Source: Lachancea thermotolerans CBS 6340
Lineage: Eukaryota > Ascomycota > Saccharomycetes > Saccharomycetales > Saccharomycetaceae
Length of the DNA: 64,000 nt
NCBI RefSeq assembly: GCF_000142805.1
Contig: NC_013081.1
Location: forward strand, 1,054,001-1,118,000
Direction: 5' to 3'
In this document: piece after piece, positions 55,548-64,000 of the stretch
Position numbering within the stretch: position 1 is the stretch's first letter
How the letters are laid out: the number at the start of each line of letters is the position of its first letter
Notes under the pieces: generated by a model
What the model was told of the DNA's origin: nothing
Databases searched by the model: none
Seen by the model: the letters and a program-made list of their open reading frames with translations, nothing else
Made by a program: the position numbers and the translations under genes

Positions 55548-57290
55548 TTAGGCATCTTGAACCGCTATTTTCAGCTTGCCCTGAATTACCTCCGAAACCT
55601 GTGCATCGCCTGTGACCTCTTCGCCCAGGGAATCATTGAGCCTAACAAAAAGCTTGAAAGATGGACTTTCTATACGAGGAGAGATTTTGTCGCGAAGTTC
55701 AATGAATGTAATGTTTGCATCCAGTAGTAGCGCGAAAATGTCGTCCTTATAATAAAATTTTATCTTTGTTGGTTTAAGTTGAGGAGGTAAGGCACTTGGC
55801 GGCCTGGAGTGAGGTTTGGAGTTCTTTAGCGAAAGGTCGTTCATCATTTCGTAAACTTTTAAATCGTCGCCTGTTAAGGTCGAATCATCGTTTTTCCTGG
55901 ATCCCGCCCTGGAATGTTGCGGATCTTCGTAAGTAGCAGGGAATTGGTTTAGAGTCATAGTAGGCTCTTGTGTGAACTCTTTGTCAAATCCGTTATTTCT
56001 GATGGTAAAGAGAGATCTGACCATATCACATTGAGAAATATGCATTGGGAGCGCTATCAAGTCACGAACGTAAATATTGAGATCTTCTTTTCTCTTTTTT
56101 GTGATTGAATCTGTGACGTACGGTACAGGACCTGGAATATAAGGCATAATACGTTTTGTCCATTGGCCCCTAACATCTCTTAACTTTCCAGCCTCGGCAG
56201 GAAATGCGTCGAGAAGTTTTACCTGTAAATCGTAAAAATCCTCGTAATATCGTTTAAGGCTTCGGGTTCTGCCATCGGGAAGCTCGCAAATTACGTTAAA
56301 CCAAAACTTGTCTCCTTCGAGAGAAAAAGAGTCCACAGCTGCGTGCGTTATCGCAGAGTTAAGATAGGAGCTGCGGCTAGGGAGATACTGTTGTTGTAAC
56401 GAGCTCCCGTGAGAATTAGACCGCTGTTTCTGAATTTCGGGTGAGCTCAGTGATATGTTGCTTGCTTTATACTTGGCAACGTTGTTCTTCCATTCTTGTA
56501 CCGTAGGCAAATTAACTGAAGCAATATCCTCGCTGGTCTCATTTCCTGTCGCGTAGCCAGTGTCAATGTCGATTATACTGACAAAACCCACCGGAACCAA
56601 CCCAGGACCTCCCAAGCGGCCAATTGGCTTAGCAATAAACCATTCGTAATTGTGGTGGGCGCAAATGAAAAGATTCTCCCCAGCGTAAGTTGTAAGTTCA
56701 TCTGACTTTTCAGCACGAAAGTCATACAGGACAATGGCGTATAATGAGCCAGATCTTTGTGAGATAAAACTGGAGTTAACGGGCAACTGCTGCTGATGTT
56801 GTGTTAAAGGAACCCCGTTGCCATTGTTAAACTCTGGGCCACCCCTAGCAAAAGATTCAAAGTAGCTCTTGGGCACCATGCCTCTTCTTTGGTCTTGAGG
56901 GTTGAATGCATCATACCATTCTTTGTCCTCAGCCTGGACGACGAAAAACTCGCCTTTGACAAAAGATAATTCCTTGGGCGATTGAGCTTGATAGTTATAC
57001 AGCGCCTTAATAACCTTCTCCACGGGCATTATCTTGTCTGGCCCTTTCCCAGAGTTGTTTGACGCTGAAGAGGCAGACCTTAAGGGAACAGTTTTAATAT
57101 GTTTGACCACATTATTATTGTCTGCTGTCGGCGCTGAAATATCGGCAGAGGTGATCCTGCTTTTCGTTCCGCTGTCTCTTCCTGAACGTTTGAAACCCTT
57201 CGTTGAGTTAGTAATTCAGTCGACCACAGTGAAGTTCTTTTCACTTCAAGAATGTTCTCACTCACTTAAACTCAAGTTGCAGTGAAGCAT
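55548..57290 (-). CDS. BEM1: Bem1, polarity scaffold (spliced gene)
   Basis: Bem1 is the scaffold that joins Cdc24, Cdc42, the PAK kinases and Far1 at the polarity site. Domains in order are SH3-1 (about 65-125), SH3-2 (about 150-220), PX (about 275-395) and PB1 (about 470-552), the last binding Cdc24. The visible frame has no ATG upstream of its conserved N-terminus (SRITSADIS then [10 protein letters not shown]). An intron solves this: exon 1 is 57290-57266, 5' site GTGAGT, branch site TACTAAC at 57213-57207, 3' CAG ending 57182, and exon 2 is 57181-55548. The joined start is [15 protein letters not shown], aligning with S. cerevisiae MLKNFKLSKRDSNGSK. Total 552 aa against 551. It matches YBR200W. 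Confidence 0.95.
57182..57265 (-). other. BEM1: Spliceosomal intron of BEM1
   Basis: The intron is 84 nt. The 5' site GTGAGT (57265-57260) is not the favoured yeast GTATGT, but the branch site TACTAAC (57213-57207) is perfect and the 3' site is CAG. It splits an arginine codon (A|GA) after eight codons. Without it no ATG precedes the conserved N-terminus. Confidence 0.88.
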
Positions 57291-57575
57291 CTGAATATTT
57301 ACTTAAAAGCCTTGAACTCCCTTCCGCTTTCTATTGAGGTGATCTCATCTTAACACATACCTTCAACATAGTGTTGCCGCTGACGCTTGTTTGTTGGCTT
57401 CCTGGTTTTGTTGGCGATAAACCTTAAATTCTCCAGGTGAGATGCCACCACCAAAACTCATGGCGTCTTTCCTTGAATAATCTAATATCATGTTTTACGA
57501 TGCGGTTGAGAACCTAAAAGGAGCAAGATTCGAAATGCTTGAAACATGTACAGTGTACCCACTTTCTATTTAAAG

Positions 57576-59834
57576 TCATTGCGCAGGTTGCTCGTCTACA
57601 CGTTCATAAAAGAGCATGTAAACGTACTTTGTCTGTCCAAGAACTTCCATCTCCTTGGCTTCTCTGACAGCGGTATCAGAGATCTTCCAAAAAGGAAACT
57701 TAGAAACACTCTTTATCTTCTTAAGCTTTCTCTTGATGACTGTGCTAGGCTCGTCTTGCTCACTAGTGCTTGTCTCGGTTAGGTCGGCACCCGAAGAAGA
57801 AACCCAAGCAGAAGAATTGGTTGACACGACACTGTTCATTCTGCTGCGTCCGCCAGGCGGGGCAGTGTCTGACAGTGCAACGGAAACTGAGTTCTTTCTA
57901 CTAGGGGGGGCCTTACTTTCAGGCGCCGCCGAGGCCACGGACGACCTCCGCGAAAGAAATCCGGTAAGCTTTTTAAGTTTAGATGGTTTTCTGCTAGGAG
58001 CATTGGATGCGCTTGAATCTTGGTGCCCCACAATGTAATCATCATCGTCGACAACAGGCGGCGAAGCAGACGCGCCAGGAGTTGACTCTGGGAATACTGT
58101 TCTAAAAGGGACTGAGGATGTCTCAGAGTTTTGAGAGGATAGCGAAGAGACGTCCGAGGATGAATGATTTGTTGAAAGGTTCCAGGCATTTGCTGCTTCG
58201 CGGTTGGAGTCCAGCCCGAAGTCAATGGTCGGGGACCTGTTCACTACTTGGCCAGACAAAGAGTCCTTAACTAGGTCTGGCTTGCGCCTAAAGCATTCAT
58301 AGTGACCCTGAGAGTGTGTGCCTTGGTGTTTGACCATAGATTTCAACTTATATTTGATGGGCTTTACCCCGACACACCTGTTGTTTTCAATGGTTTGTTC
58401 TTGCGTGTGAAGCTCTTCATCAAAATTCACATAACAGGAGTTCCGGGTGTAGTTTGTGCCATTGAAAACAGAACGCGATAAGTGTAGAATCAAAATTTCA
58501 GGCGACTCCGTGACAACAGTTTTCTTAACAATCCTAGACTTGATGCTGCTCGTCTCGCATCCATCCTTCTTATAGTTGTTGACGTAGTTTGTCAGCTCAT
58601 CCGAGAGGTCATCGTTGATGAAAATTTCAGATATTATTCTGGAAAGCGTAGCCAGGATATTCTGTTCCTCATCTGAATTTCCTTTGGAGCCTCTTTGTTC
58701 CTCATTCGCTAGTATCGCTTTAATTTTACACGACAGGCAAGAGTACCCATCTATGGTTTCTGTTTGGTTGTCGGCAATCATTGCAGAAAGACTTGCGGAT
58801 GGCTCCTGTGGAACCGGCAGAGAGTACATTGTAAAAGGATGCATGTTGACTTTAGAAGAACCTTGACAATTCAGACAAATTAAATGATCTGCTAGAGACC
58901 CTTTAACAGGAAAGTCAGGGATAATCACGTTGAGCGGTTGGTCTTTCACAAATTTCTTGACTCTCAGGTTCTCTTTTTCTAATGTCTCCAGGATTACTTG
59001 AGACAGTTCATGGGCGTCATTCTGACCTGATGAGATCTTGGCATCGAAGATAAGCTCAAGGACGTGCAGAAAGGGCCACACCGACACGTAAGTGCTGCTG
59101 GTGACAAGTTGCTGTAACTGGTACATCATCTGAGCAAGACCCTCGTGCATAGGAACTTCCGGGATCTCGTTGCTGGAGGCGGAACATATGCCAGCTTCTC
59201 GAGAGCAGCTACTTTCGCATGTGCTCTGTGCCGCGGAGGCATCAGCCGTGTCGATCCCGGCACCGTGGCCTCTACCATCTGTGCTTCCCTCAAGAGTGGA
59301 TAAAGTTGTGATTGTAGCAGTAGAGGATGCGCCCTTTAAGTTATCCCGCGGGTTGAGCCCTTGAAGGCTAGGCCTCAAATGCCCGGGGGCGAGCGAACCT
59401 TCAAGCGAATTCGACCTTCCGTTGGAGACTTCGGAGTTTTGCAGTGGATCCAGTTCCTCTTCTGAATCATTCTCCTCGCCATTATTGTTACGATCGAGTA
59501 GTGATTTCATAAATAGAACTTGCTTGAGGAGGTCATTCATGTACATTGTAAGCTTGGGTAATGAAGAGAATGCCTGCACGGAAGAGTTCGCAAAGCAATC
59601 ATTTCGGTTATTGATCAAACCGGTAGTATATTTGTCACTTCTTTTTGAGCTAGAGAACATTTCGTCGTTCCTTCCACCTATGAAGCTTGGTGCTAAAACG
59701 TATAACGAAAGTGCGGTAGCTGCGGCGATTCCGATGTATTGAAGCTGTTTGTTATGCTTTCCAAATATCTCTTCAATCCAACTAGTATTGCCGTTGTTGT
59801 AAAAGCCTGAACTGCTCCTTGTGATGAAGTTCAT
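57576..59834 (-). CDS. UBP16: Ubp16-type ubiquitin-specific protease, membrane anchored
   Basis: This deubiquitinating enzyme has an N-terminal membrane helix (about 33-52); S. cerevisiae Ubp16 sits in the outer mitochondrial membrane. Catalytic Cys80 lies in the Cys box NNRNDCFANSSVQAF and the His box is QGTHSQGHYECF, with WKISDTAV carrying the likely Asp. The 752-residue product is longer than S. cerevisiae Ubp16 (499), due to Ser-rich inserts, one between about 115 and 215 and another near 530-700. Ubp1 is a paralogous alternative, but the position after the YPL071C counterpart matches YPL072W/UBP16. Confidence 0.85.
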   Translation of the reverse strand: MNFITRSSSGFYNNGNTSWIEEIFGKHNKQLQYIGIAAATALSLYVLAPSFIGGRNDEMFSSSKRSDKYTTGLINNRNDCFANSSVQAFSSLPKLTMYMNDLLKQVLFMKSLLDRNNNGEENDSEEELDPLQNSEVSNGRSNSLEGSLAPGHLRPSLQGLNPRDNLKGASSTATITTLSTLEGSTDGRGHGAGIDTADASAAQSTCESSCSREAGICSASSNEIPEVPMHEGLAQMMYQLQQLVTSSTYVSVWPFLHVLELIFDAKISSGQNDAHELSQVILETLEKENLRVKKFVKDQPLNVIIPDFPVKGSLADHLICLNCQGSSKVNMHPFTMYSLPVPQEPSASLSAMIADNQTETIDGYSCLSCKIKAILANEEQRGSKGNSDEEQNILATLSRIISEIFINDDLSDELTNYVNNYKKDGCETSSIKSRIVKKTVVTESPEILILHLSRSVFNGTNYTRNSCYVNFDEELHTQEQTIENNRCVGVKPIKYKLKSMVKHQGTHSQGHYECFRRKPDLVKDSLSGQVVNRSPTIDFGLDSNREAANAWNLSTNHSSSDVSSLSSQNSETSSVPFRTVFPESTPGASASPPVVDDDDYIVGHQDSSASNAPSRKPSKLKKLTGFLSRRSSVASAAPESKAPPSRKNSVSVALSDTAPPGGRSRMNSVVSTNSSAWVSSSGADLTETSTSEQDEPSTVIKRKLKKIKSVSKFPFWKISDTAVREAKEMEVLGQTKYVYMLFYERVDEQPAQ

Positions 59835-60262
59835 TCATTGAAATGCTTCCGTGGCTCTTGTTTTAATAGGAACGGAAGGAACAAAAGATAAAAGCTGGAG
59901 AACTGTTTTCCGTGACGTAAAAGTCATGTGATCATTTAGCACACTAAAAGCCGACGAAGACAGGACTTCCATCGATCCTCTCGATTGACATTTCTAAAAC
60001 GAGCAAAACATACATGGAATAAGAGCGAGTATTATTCAGGTAAACCCATCTCATTTAGTCGAGGCCTTGAAAATCGTCAATGCAAAAAACGTTCTGAGCT
60101 CTCCATGAAAAATTACGCGGTTTAGTGACGCGATCTTTGACCATACTGCGCCTAAAATAAAAAAAGCTGGCCTTCTTACTTGACAAGAAGGTCAGCTCTG
60201 TTGATCAAGTTGACTGTTTTGAAATGACCAATAAAATCTTTATAAAAGTATATAATTTCCTT
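59835..60262. other. YTA6-UBP16 intergenic region
   Basis: About 430 bp form the UBP16 promoter side and the YTA6 3' side. An inverted-repeat hairpin near 60168-60195 (CTGGCCTTCTTACTTGACAA then GAAGGTCAG) and a poly-A run at 60155-60163 could mark the YTA6 3' end. No gene was seen. Confidence 0.5.
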
Positions 60263-62410
60263 TTAAGCTCCCTGGCTACCGAAGTTAGATGCCCATGTCT
60301 CAAATTTTTGAAGAGAATCCGGAGATACGCTTTTCTTAACAGTGAGCATTGCCCTTTCGAAGTCTTGCAAATTTATGCCTCTAATTTTGCTGAAGTCAAC
60401 ATCTATCAACCGATCCCCCAGTTCGCGAATAGGTTCCATTGCAGCGTCCTTGGCTAGAGCAGTGATATCGGATCCGGAGTAACCCTCTGTGAGGGTTCCA
60501 ATCACGTCAAAATCCGAATCACTTAGATTGTTCTTCTGGTGTAGTAACAGCTTTTTCAAATGAGCAACTCTCGTTTCATGCTCTGGAAGCGGTATGTAAA
60601 GCCTTCTTGTGAAACGTCTACGTGCTGCCTCATCGATCGCCCATGGAAGGTTAGTGGCAGCCAAAACAAGCACTCTGCCACTTTCTATGTCTCCCTCCTC
60701 CCTCTCTCTAGCGGTGGCGCTAGATAGAGAAGACCACTGAATTAAAACCTCTGTCTTGATTCTTCTTGACGACTCATTTTCATTGTCAGACCGGGACGTC
60801 AGAAGGGAGTCGATTTCGTCAATGAATATGATTGACGGCGAAAGCCTTCTTGCCAGATAAAACAGCGCTCTCACAAGTTTTTCTGACTCACCGAGATACT
60901 TTGAAAGTAAGGATGACGCGCTTATGCTAAAGAAGGTAGACCGAGATTCGGTAGCCACTGCTTTACCGATCATGCTTTTTCCAGTCCCTGGGGGACCAAA
61001 AAGCAGCATCCCAGAAATTGGTTCACGTAACCCCTTGAAGAGATCGGGCCTGAGAAAGGGATAAACAACAGTCTCTTTTAGCGAGTTTTTTGCGCTGTTG
61101 AGGCCTGCTATATCATCCCAGTAAACTTTTTCGCCCATTACCAAGATGTCATTAATGATGTGTTGACATGCTTCTGGATCCACGCCTTCAAGAGTCTCCA
61201 TTACGTGTTTGAGTCTCTTCTCTTGTGGTGATAAGTCCAAATCGGGGGTCATGGACTTTTCTGACCGTGCGCTAGGAGAGAATGACCTTTGTGCCGGTGA
61301 TTCTGGAGACCTAGGTGACTTGCTTCGAGCTAAAGCCTCGCGGCTCTTAGCCCCCTCCGAGTTTTCTCTTCTTGGCGCTGAAGCCTTCCTTGGGACATTT
61401 ATGCTAGGCCTCTTGATAGTAGGCTTGATGTACTCGTATCTGGTCTTTGTAGTATGTGACTGGCCCCCATCAGTTAACACTACAGGCTTCTTGACCCTGG
61501 CGTTTGGCTTACCCAATGGTGGTTTCATCTGAGACCATGCTAGGTTGGCGGCCTTGCTCACATTTCCCATGGCAGAAAGACCCGTATCAGAACCTTGGCG
61601 AACATGTAATCCTGCAGAGCCGTTTTTGCTTCTCGCACCGCCATCCAAGCTACGCCTTCTCATCTGATCCGCAGATCTTCTTGGAGAGCGCTTAACGTCG
61701 AGGGACGTCCGCTCAAAAGCGCGCTGGGGCTTCTCAAATTCTGTCTTCTGACTTTTGTCCCGTTGTGCAGTGGAAGTGCGCTCCAAGCTTGCCCTTGTAG
61801 CCATTTCCTTTTCTACCTGCCGCTTGACAGCCATTTCTAAAGCCCTCGCTTGTTCTTCTTCTGCCTTCCTATCCTGAGACTCTTTTTCCACCAAAGCGCG
61901 CGCCTCTTCGAGCTTCCTCTGCTTTTTCAATTCCTCAACTTCTTTGGCCTTTCTCTCTTCTTCGCTTCTTCTCAGCTCCTCTTTACGGCCCGACGAGATT
62001 TTAGTCTTCTTCAGTAATTTTGATAGAGAAAAGTGGCTATTCGAGACAGAGAGAGGTTGGTTCTTTTCGTCGAGCCCTGATACCAATTGGTCCTCGGTGG
62101 CCTTCTGATTTTCCCTTAGGTCGTGGTCAAGTATTCTCAAGTCATTCACAATATTTAAGACGTCGGGACTCTTGAGCGATAAAACACTTTTCACCTTATA
62201 AAAATTCTCTATCTGCGTGAACCCCTCATTCAGGTATGCAAGCGCCTCGGAAAGTGCTTTGTGAAGCCTCTTAAGTATTGCGGGGTCGCCGGTAGCCTTT
62301 TCTCTCAGCTCCTGACAGTTTCGGTACTGGTTGTCAACAATGGACAACAGTAAGTTTAGAGTCTGTCGGAGAGTCAGGTTAGCTGGTACAACAAACTTTG
62401 CGTGAGGCAT
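60263..62410 (-). CDS. YTA6: Yta6/Sap1-type AAA ATPase
   Basis: This is an AAA ATPase of the meiotic clade (related to Vps4, katanin and spastin), a probable remodelling enzyme; S. cerevisiae Yta6 is found at the cortex. The 715-residue protein (S. cerevisiae 754) has an N-terminal helical part, a Lys/Glu-rich coiled coil near 145-215, a basic disordered linker, and one AAA module. That module has Walker A GPPGTGKS at about 468-475, Walker B IIFIDEID and arginine-rich sensor residues (RRRFTRRLYIPLP). A Vps4-type C-terminal helix follows. The position matches YPL074W. Confidence 0.92.
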   Translation of the reverse strand: MPHAKFVVPANLTLRQTLNLLLSIVDNQYRNCQELREKATGDPAILKRLHKALSEALAYLNEGFTQIENFYKVKSVLSLKSPDVLNIVNDLRILDHDLRENQKATEDQLVSGLDEKNQPLSVSNSHFSLSKLLKKTKISSGRKEELRRSEEERKAKEVEELKKQRKLEEARALVEKESQDRKAEEEQARALEMAVKRQVEKEMATRASLERTSTAQRDKSQKTEFEKPQRAFERTSLDVKRSPRRSADQMRRRSLDGGARSKNGSAGLHVRQGSDTGLSAMGNVSKAANLAWSQMKPPLGKPNARVKKPVVLTDGGQSHTTKTRYEYIKPTIKRPSINVPRKASAPRRENSEGAKSREALARSKSPRSPESPAQRSFSPSARSEKSMTPDLDLSPQEKRLKHVMETLEGVDPEACQHIINDILVMGEKVYWDDIAGLNSAKNSLKETVVYPFLRPDLFKGLREPISGMLLFGPPGTGKSMIGKAVATESRSTFFSISASSLLSKYLGESEKLVRALFYLARRLSPSIIFIDEIDSLLTSRSDNENESSRRIKTEVLIQWSSLSSATAREREEGDIESGRVLVLAATNLPWAIDEAARRRFTRRLYIPLPEHETRVAHLKKLLLHQKNNLSDSDFDVIGTLTEGYSGSDITALAKDAAMEPIRELGDRLIDVDFSKIRGINLQDFERAMLTVKKSVSPDSLQKFETWASNFGSQGA

Positions 62411-62788
62411 TTTTGAGAGCTTGCGTAAAGTTTCGTGGAAGCTTTCCCGGCTGTCCTCTACACCTTGACTATACCTCGCTGAGATGATGATCTTTTTTTG
62501 CTAAACTAGATCATCGTATCCGAAAAATTGAAGGGCAAATATGGGCGGCTGAGAGTATATACACATTAGTGGGACCTAAAAAGCCCACCTCAGGCGAGCT
62601 TGGAAGGCGTTTTGCCCTCAAAGCCTAACTTGCCCGTGTAGAGAAACCTGCTGTTGATTTTGTAATTAGAGCCCAAAATCCGCGCAAGCCTGTTTCTTAT
62701 CTATTAGACGGCTTCCTCCCAAATTCTTTTGTTTTCTCCTTAAGTAAATGTTACATATAATTGAATGTCATTAAAATTATCACTGGCA
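62411..62788. other. GCR1-YTA6 intergenic region
   Basis: About 380 bp upstream of YTA6 and downstream of GCR1. It has A/T-rich runs and no gene or recognised site. Confidence 0.5.
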
Positions 62789-64000
62789 TCAAGCCCCACT
62801 ATTTTGCTGGCGTTTGCAGTACTTGTTCTTTTCTTCCTCATCAATCAGCATTATCGACCAGTCCTGGAAGTTATCGTAGATGCAAATCTCGGTATTTTTC
62901 CGAGTTAGGTTCCGGAAGTACATTGAAATACTGTTGAGAGTAAGGCCGTTGGCTGCGCGAAACTTTTCTAGGTCATCAGTGATCACTTTTCTCATGGCCT
63001 CGCGATCTGTGTTCAGGAACCTGCCTGTTCTAAGACCACGATCAATCTCTCTTTCGATATAGTCGATTATAATACGACGTGTTGGGAAGAAGTGGGAATC
63101 CTCACTAACTTTCCACCTTCTCCATCCATATGTGTCTATCAGAGATTTGATGGAGGGTTTTCCATTGAGCCCAACATACCATTCTGTGTACAGGTCCCAA
63201 ATTGTTTTGTTTTCTCTGGACAGTTTGTACTTGAAGACCTCGTGTGTTGAGCCCCCGCTCAGAACAGAGCTAGTTGGAGGTTTCTTCAGCAGCAGCTGCG
63301 TGTGGGCGTCTGAGGAACTAAATTGAGGAGAAAGCTGTGAGGAAACAGGACCACTGTTGAGGGATGGAACGGCAAGTCTTGGGCTCACGGCAGCTTTCGA
63401 GAGCAGCGAGTCTAGAGTTGCATTTAGATTGTTTTGTTGCTGGTTGGATTTAGGATCGTCAAACTTGAATCTCTTGAATGGCGAGCCTATAGGGGGCGGC
63501 GAAAAGCCGGAATGGTTTGGCAGAGGAAGTTTTCTTCTTTGGGTCTCGGGGACGGCAGAACTGCTTAGCGAGTGAAACATGTTTATAGGGGCCAAGGATG
63601 GCGTTGTCTGAGCTGGATCCTCACCTGAGGTGACCAAGTTGTTGAATAAGTTTGTAGGAAGTGCGTTTTTTTCCACGGAGCCCATAGTCCCAGTGCTGTT
63701 TGGACCGTTCGCAGACAAGGCGCCGTTAGGGATATTGAAGGATGTAAACTGCCGTTGGGAACTCAAAAGCTCCGAAATCAGCTGCTTCATGGACCGCAGC
63801 TCAGACTTCAGTTCCCGTATTTCCTCTGATAACGATTGGTTATGAAGGACAAACCTTCTCGAAATTTCGATATAACTTTCCTCAACTCTTGACAAGACCC
63901 GGTCACTCCATTCGCTCTGCTTTGTACGCGAGCTGATCTGGCGCTGCATCTCGCTTTTGAATTGCTGAAAGGCACTACTGCTCTTCAGTTTCGGTACGTA
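62789..64000 (-). CDS. GCR1: Gcr1, glycolytic gene activator, 3' part only
   Basis: Gcr1 is the DNA-binding activator of glycolytic and ribosomal protein genes, acting with Gcr2 and Rap1. The 403 residues visible end in the GCR1_C DNA-binding domain (last 140 or so), with YKLSRENKTIWDLYTEWYVGL and SLIDTYGWRRWKVSEDSHFF. A likely coiled coil lies near the start of the visible part (ISRRFVLHNQSLSEEIRELKSE). The frame stays open to the right edge of the window, so the 5' part is missing; the ATG at 63949 is not claimed as the start. S. cerevisiae GCR1 has a long 5' intron, which cannot be judged here. It matches YPL075W. Confidence 0.94.
   Translation of the reverse strand, partial: YVPKLKSSSAFQQFKSEMQRQISSRTKQSEWSDRVLSRVEESYIEISRRFVLHNQSLSEEIRELKSELRSMKQLISELLSSQRQFTSFNIPNGALSANGPNSTGTMGSVEKNALPTNLFNNLVTSGEDPAQTTPSLAPINMFHSLSSSAVPETQRRKLPLPNHSGFSPPPIGSPFKRFKFDDPKSNQQQNNLNATLDSLLSKAAVSPRLAVPSLNSGPVSSQLSPQFSSSDAHTQLLLKKPPTSSVLSGGSTHEVFKYKLSRENKTIWDLYTEWYVGLNGKPSIKSLIDTYGWRRWKVSEDSHFFPTRRIIIDYIEREIDRGLRTGRFLNTDREAMRKVITDDLEKFRAANGLTLNSISMYFRNLTRKNTEICIYDNFQDWSIMLIDEEEKNKYCKRQQNSGA

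Noticed and set aside
1-64000. Retroelements, solo terminal repeats or other mobile elements
   Set aside because: No reverse transcriptase, integrase or transposase similarity and no long terminal repeat pair was seen.

Overview
This window is nuclear DNA from a budding yeast of the family Saccharomycetaceae that branched before the whole-genome duplication. A Lachancea-like species fits best, but this is inference and no species can be named from the sequence alone. About 35 protein genes and one tRNA-Cys are packed tightly. Almost every gene has a recognisable Saccharomyces cerevisiae counterpart. In order, those counterparts interleave two S. cerevisiae regions: chromosome II (YBR158W-YBR163W and YBR200W-YBR208C) and chromosome XVI (YPL055C-YPL075W). 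This single merged order is the double conserved synteny expected of an unduplicated genome. No mobile element, retroelement relic, CRISPR array or centromere was seen.

Layout. At 1-8.2 kb, a GC-rich block carries AMN1, a spliced LGE1, IFA38, CDC28 and the single ancestor of the CSH1/SUR1 pair. At 8.2-16.3 kb are the cell-wall gene TOS1 with a long empty upstream region, YSY6, EXO5, GRX5 and tRNA-Cys(GCA). At 16.3-31.5 kb are the large urea amidolyase DUR1,2, the iron permease FTH1, a CorA-type mitochondrial Mg2+ channel (MFM1), the mannosyltransferase KTR3, an extra lipase-like gene, LDH1 and an ALD6 that carries a mitochondrial-type presequence. At 31.5-43.3 kb are COS111, TIM50, CWC27, VPS28, a spliced arrestin-like RGL1 and MCM7. 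At 43.3-46.2 kb a second GC-rich island holds a tiny predicted mitochondrial membrane protein and the counterparts of YPL067C and YPL068C. At 46.2-64 kb are DER1, BTS1, MUK1, a YPL071C counterpart, a 1639-residue protein not recognised at either S. cerevisiae locus, a spliced BEM1, UBP16, YTA6 and the 3' part of GCR1, which runs off the right edge.

How the genes relate. These are ordinary eukaryotic neighbours, not operons. Several roles cluster by chance: cell cycle and polarity (CDC28, MCM7, AMN1, BEM1, RGL1), mitochondria (TIM50, MFM1, GRX5, EXO5, ALD6), and cell wall and glycosylation (TOS1, KTR3, CSH1/SUR1). Many genes are convergent or divergent with gaps of 8-175 bp.

Main discoveries. 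Three 5'-proximal introns (LGE1, BEM1, RGL1) were found by reading splice signals, and each restores a sensible N-terminus. Two genes lack a counterpart on either syntenic track: the 1639-aa protein and the HSL-type lipase. The ALD6 orthologue appears mitochondrial. Five CACGTG boxes lie in 113 bp near MCM7, and AMN1 has a cluster of Ace2-type sites.
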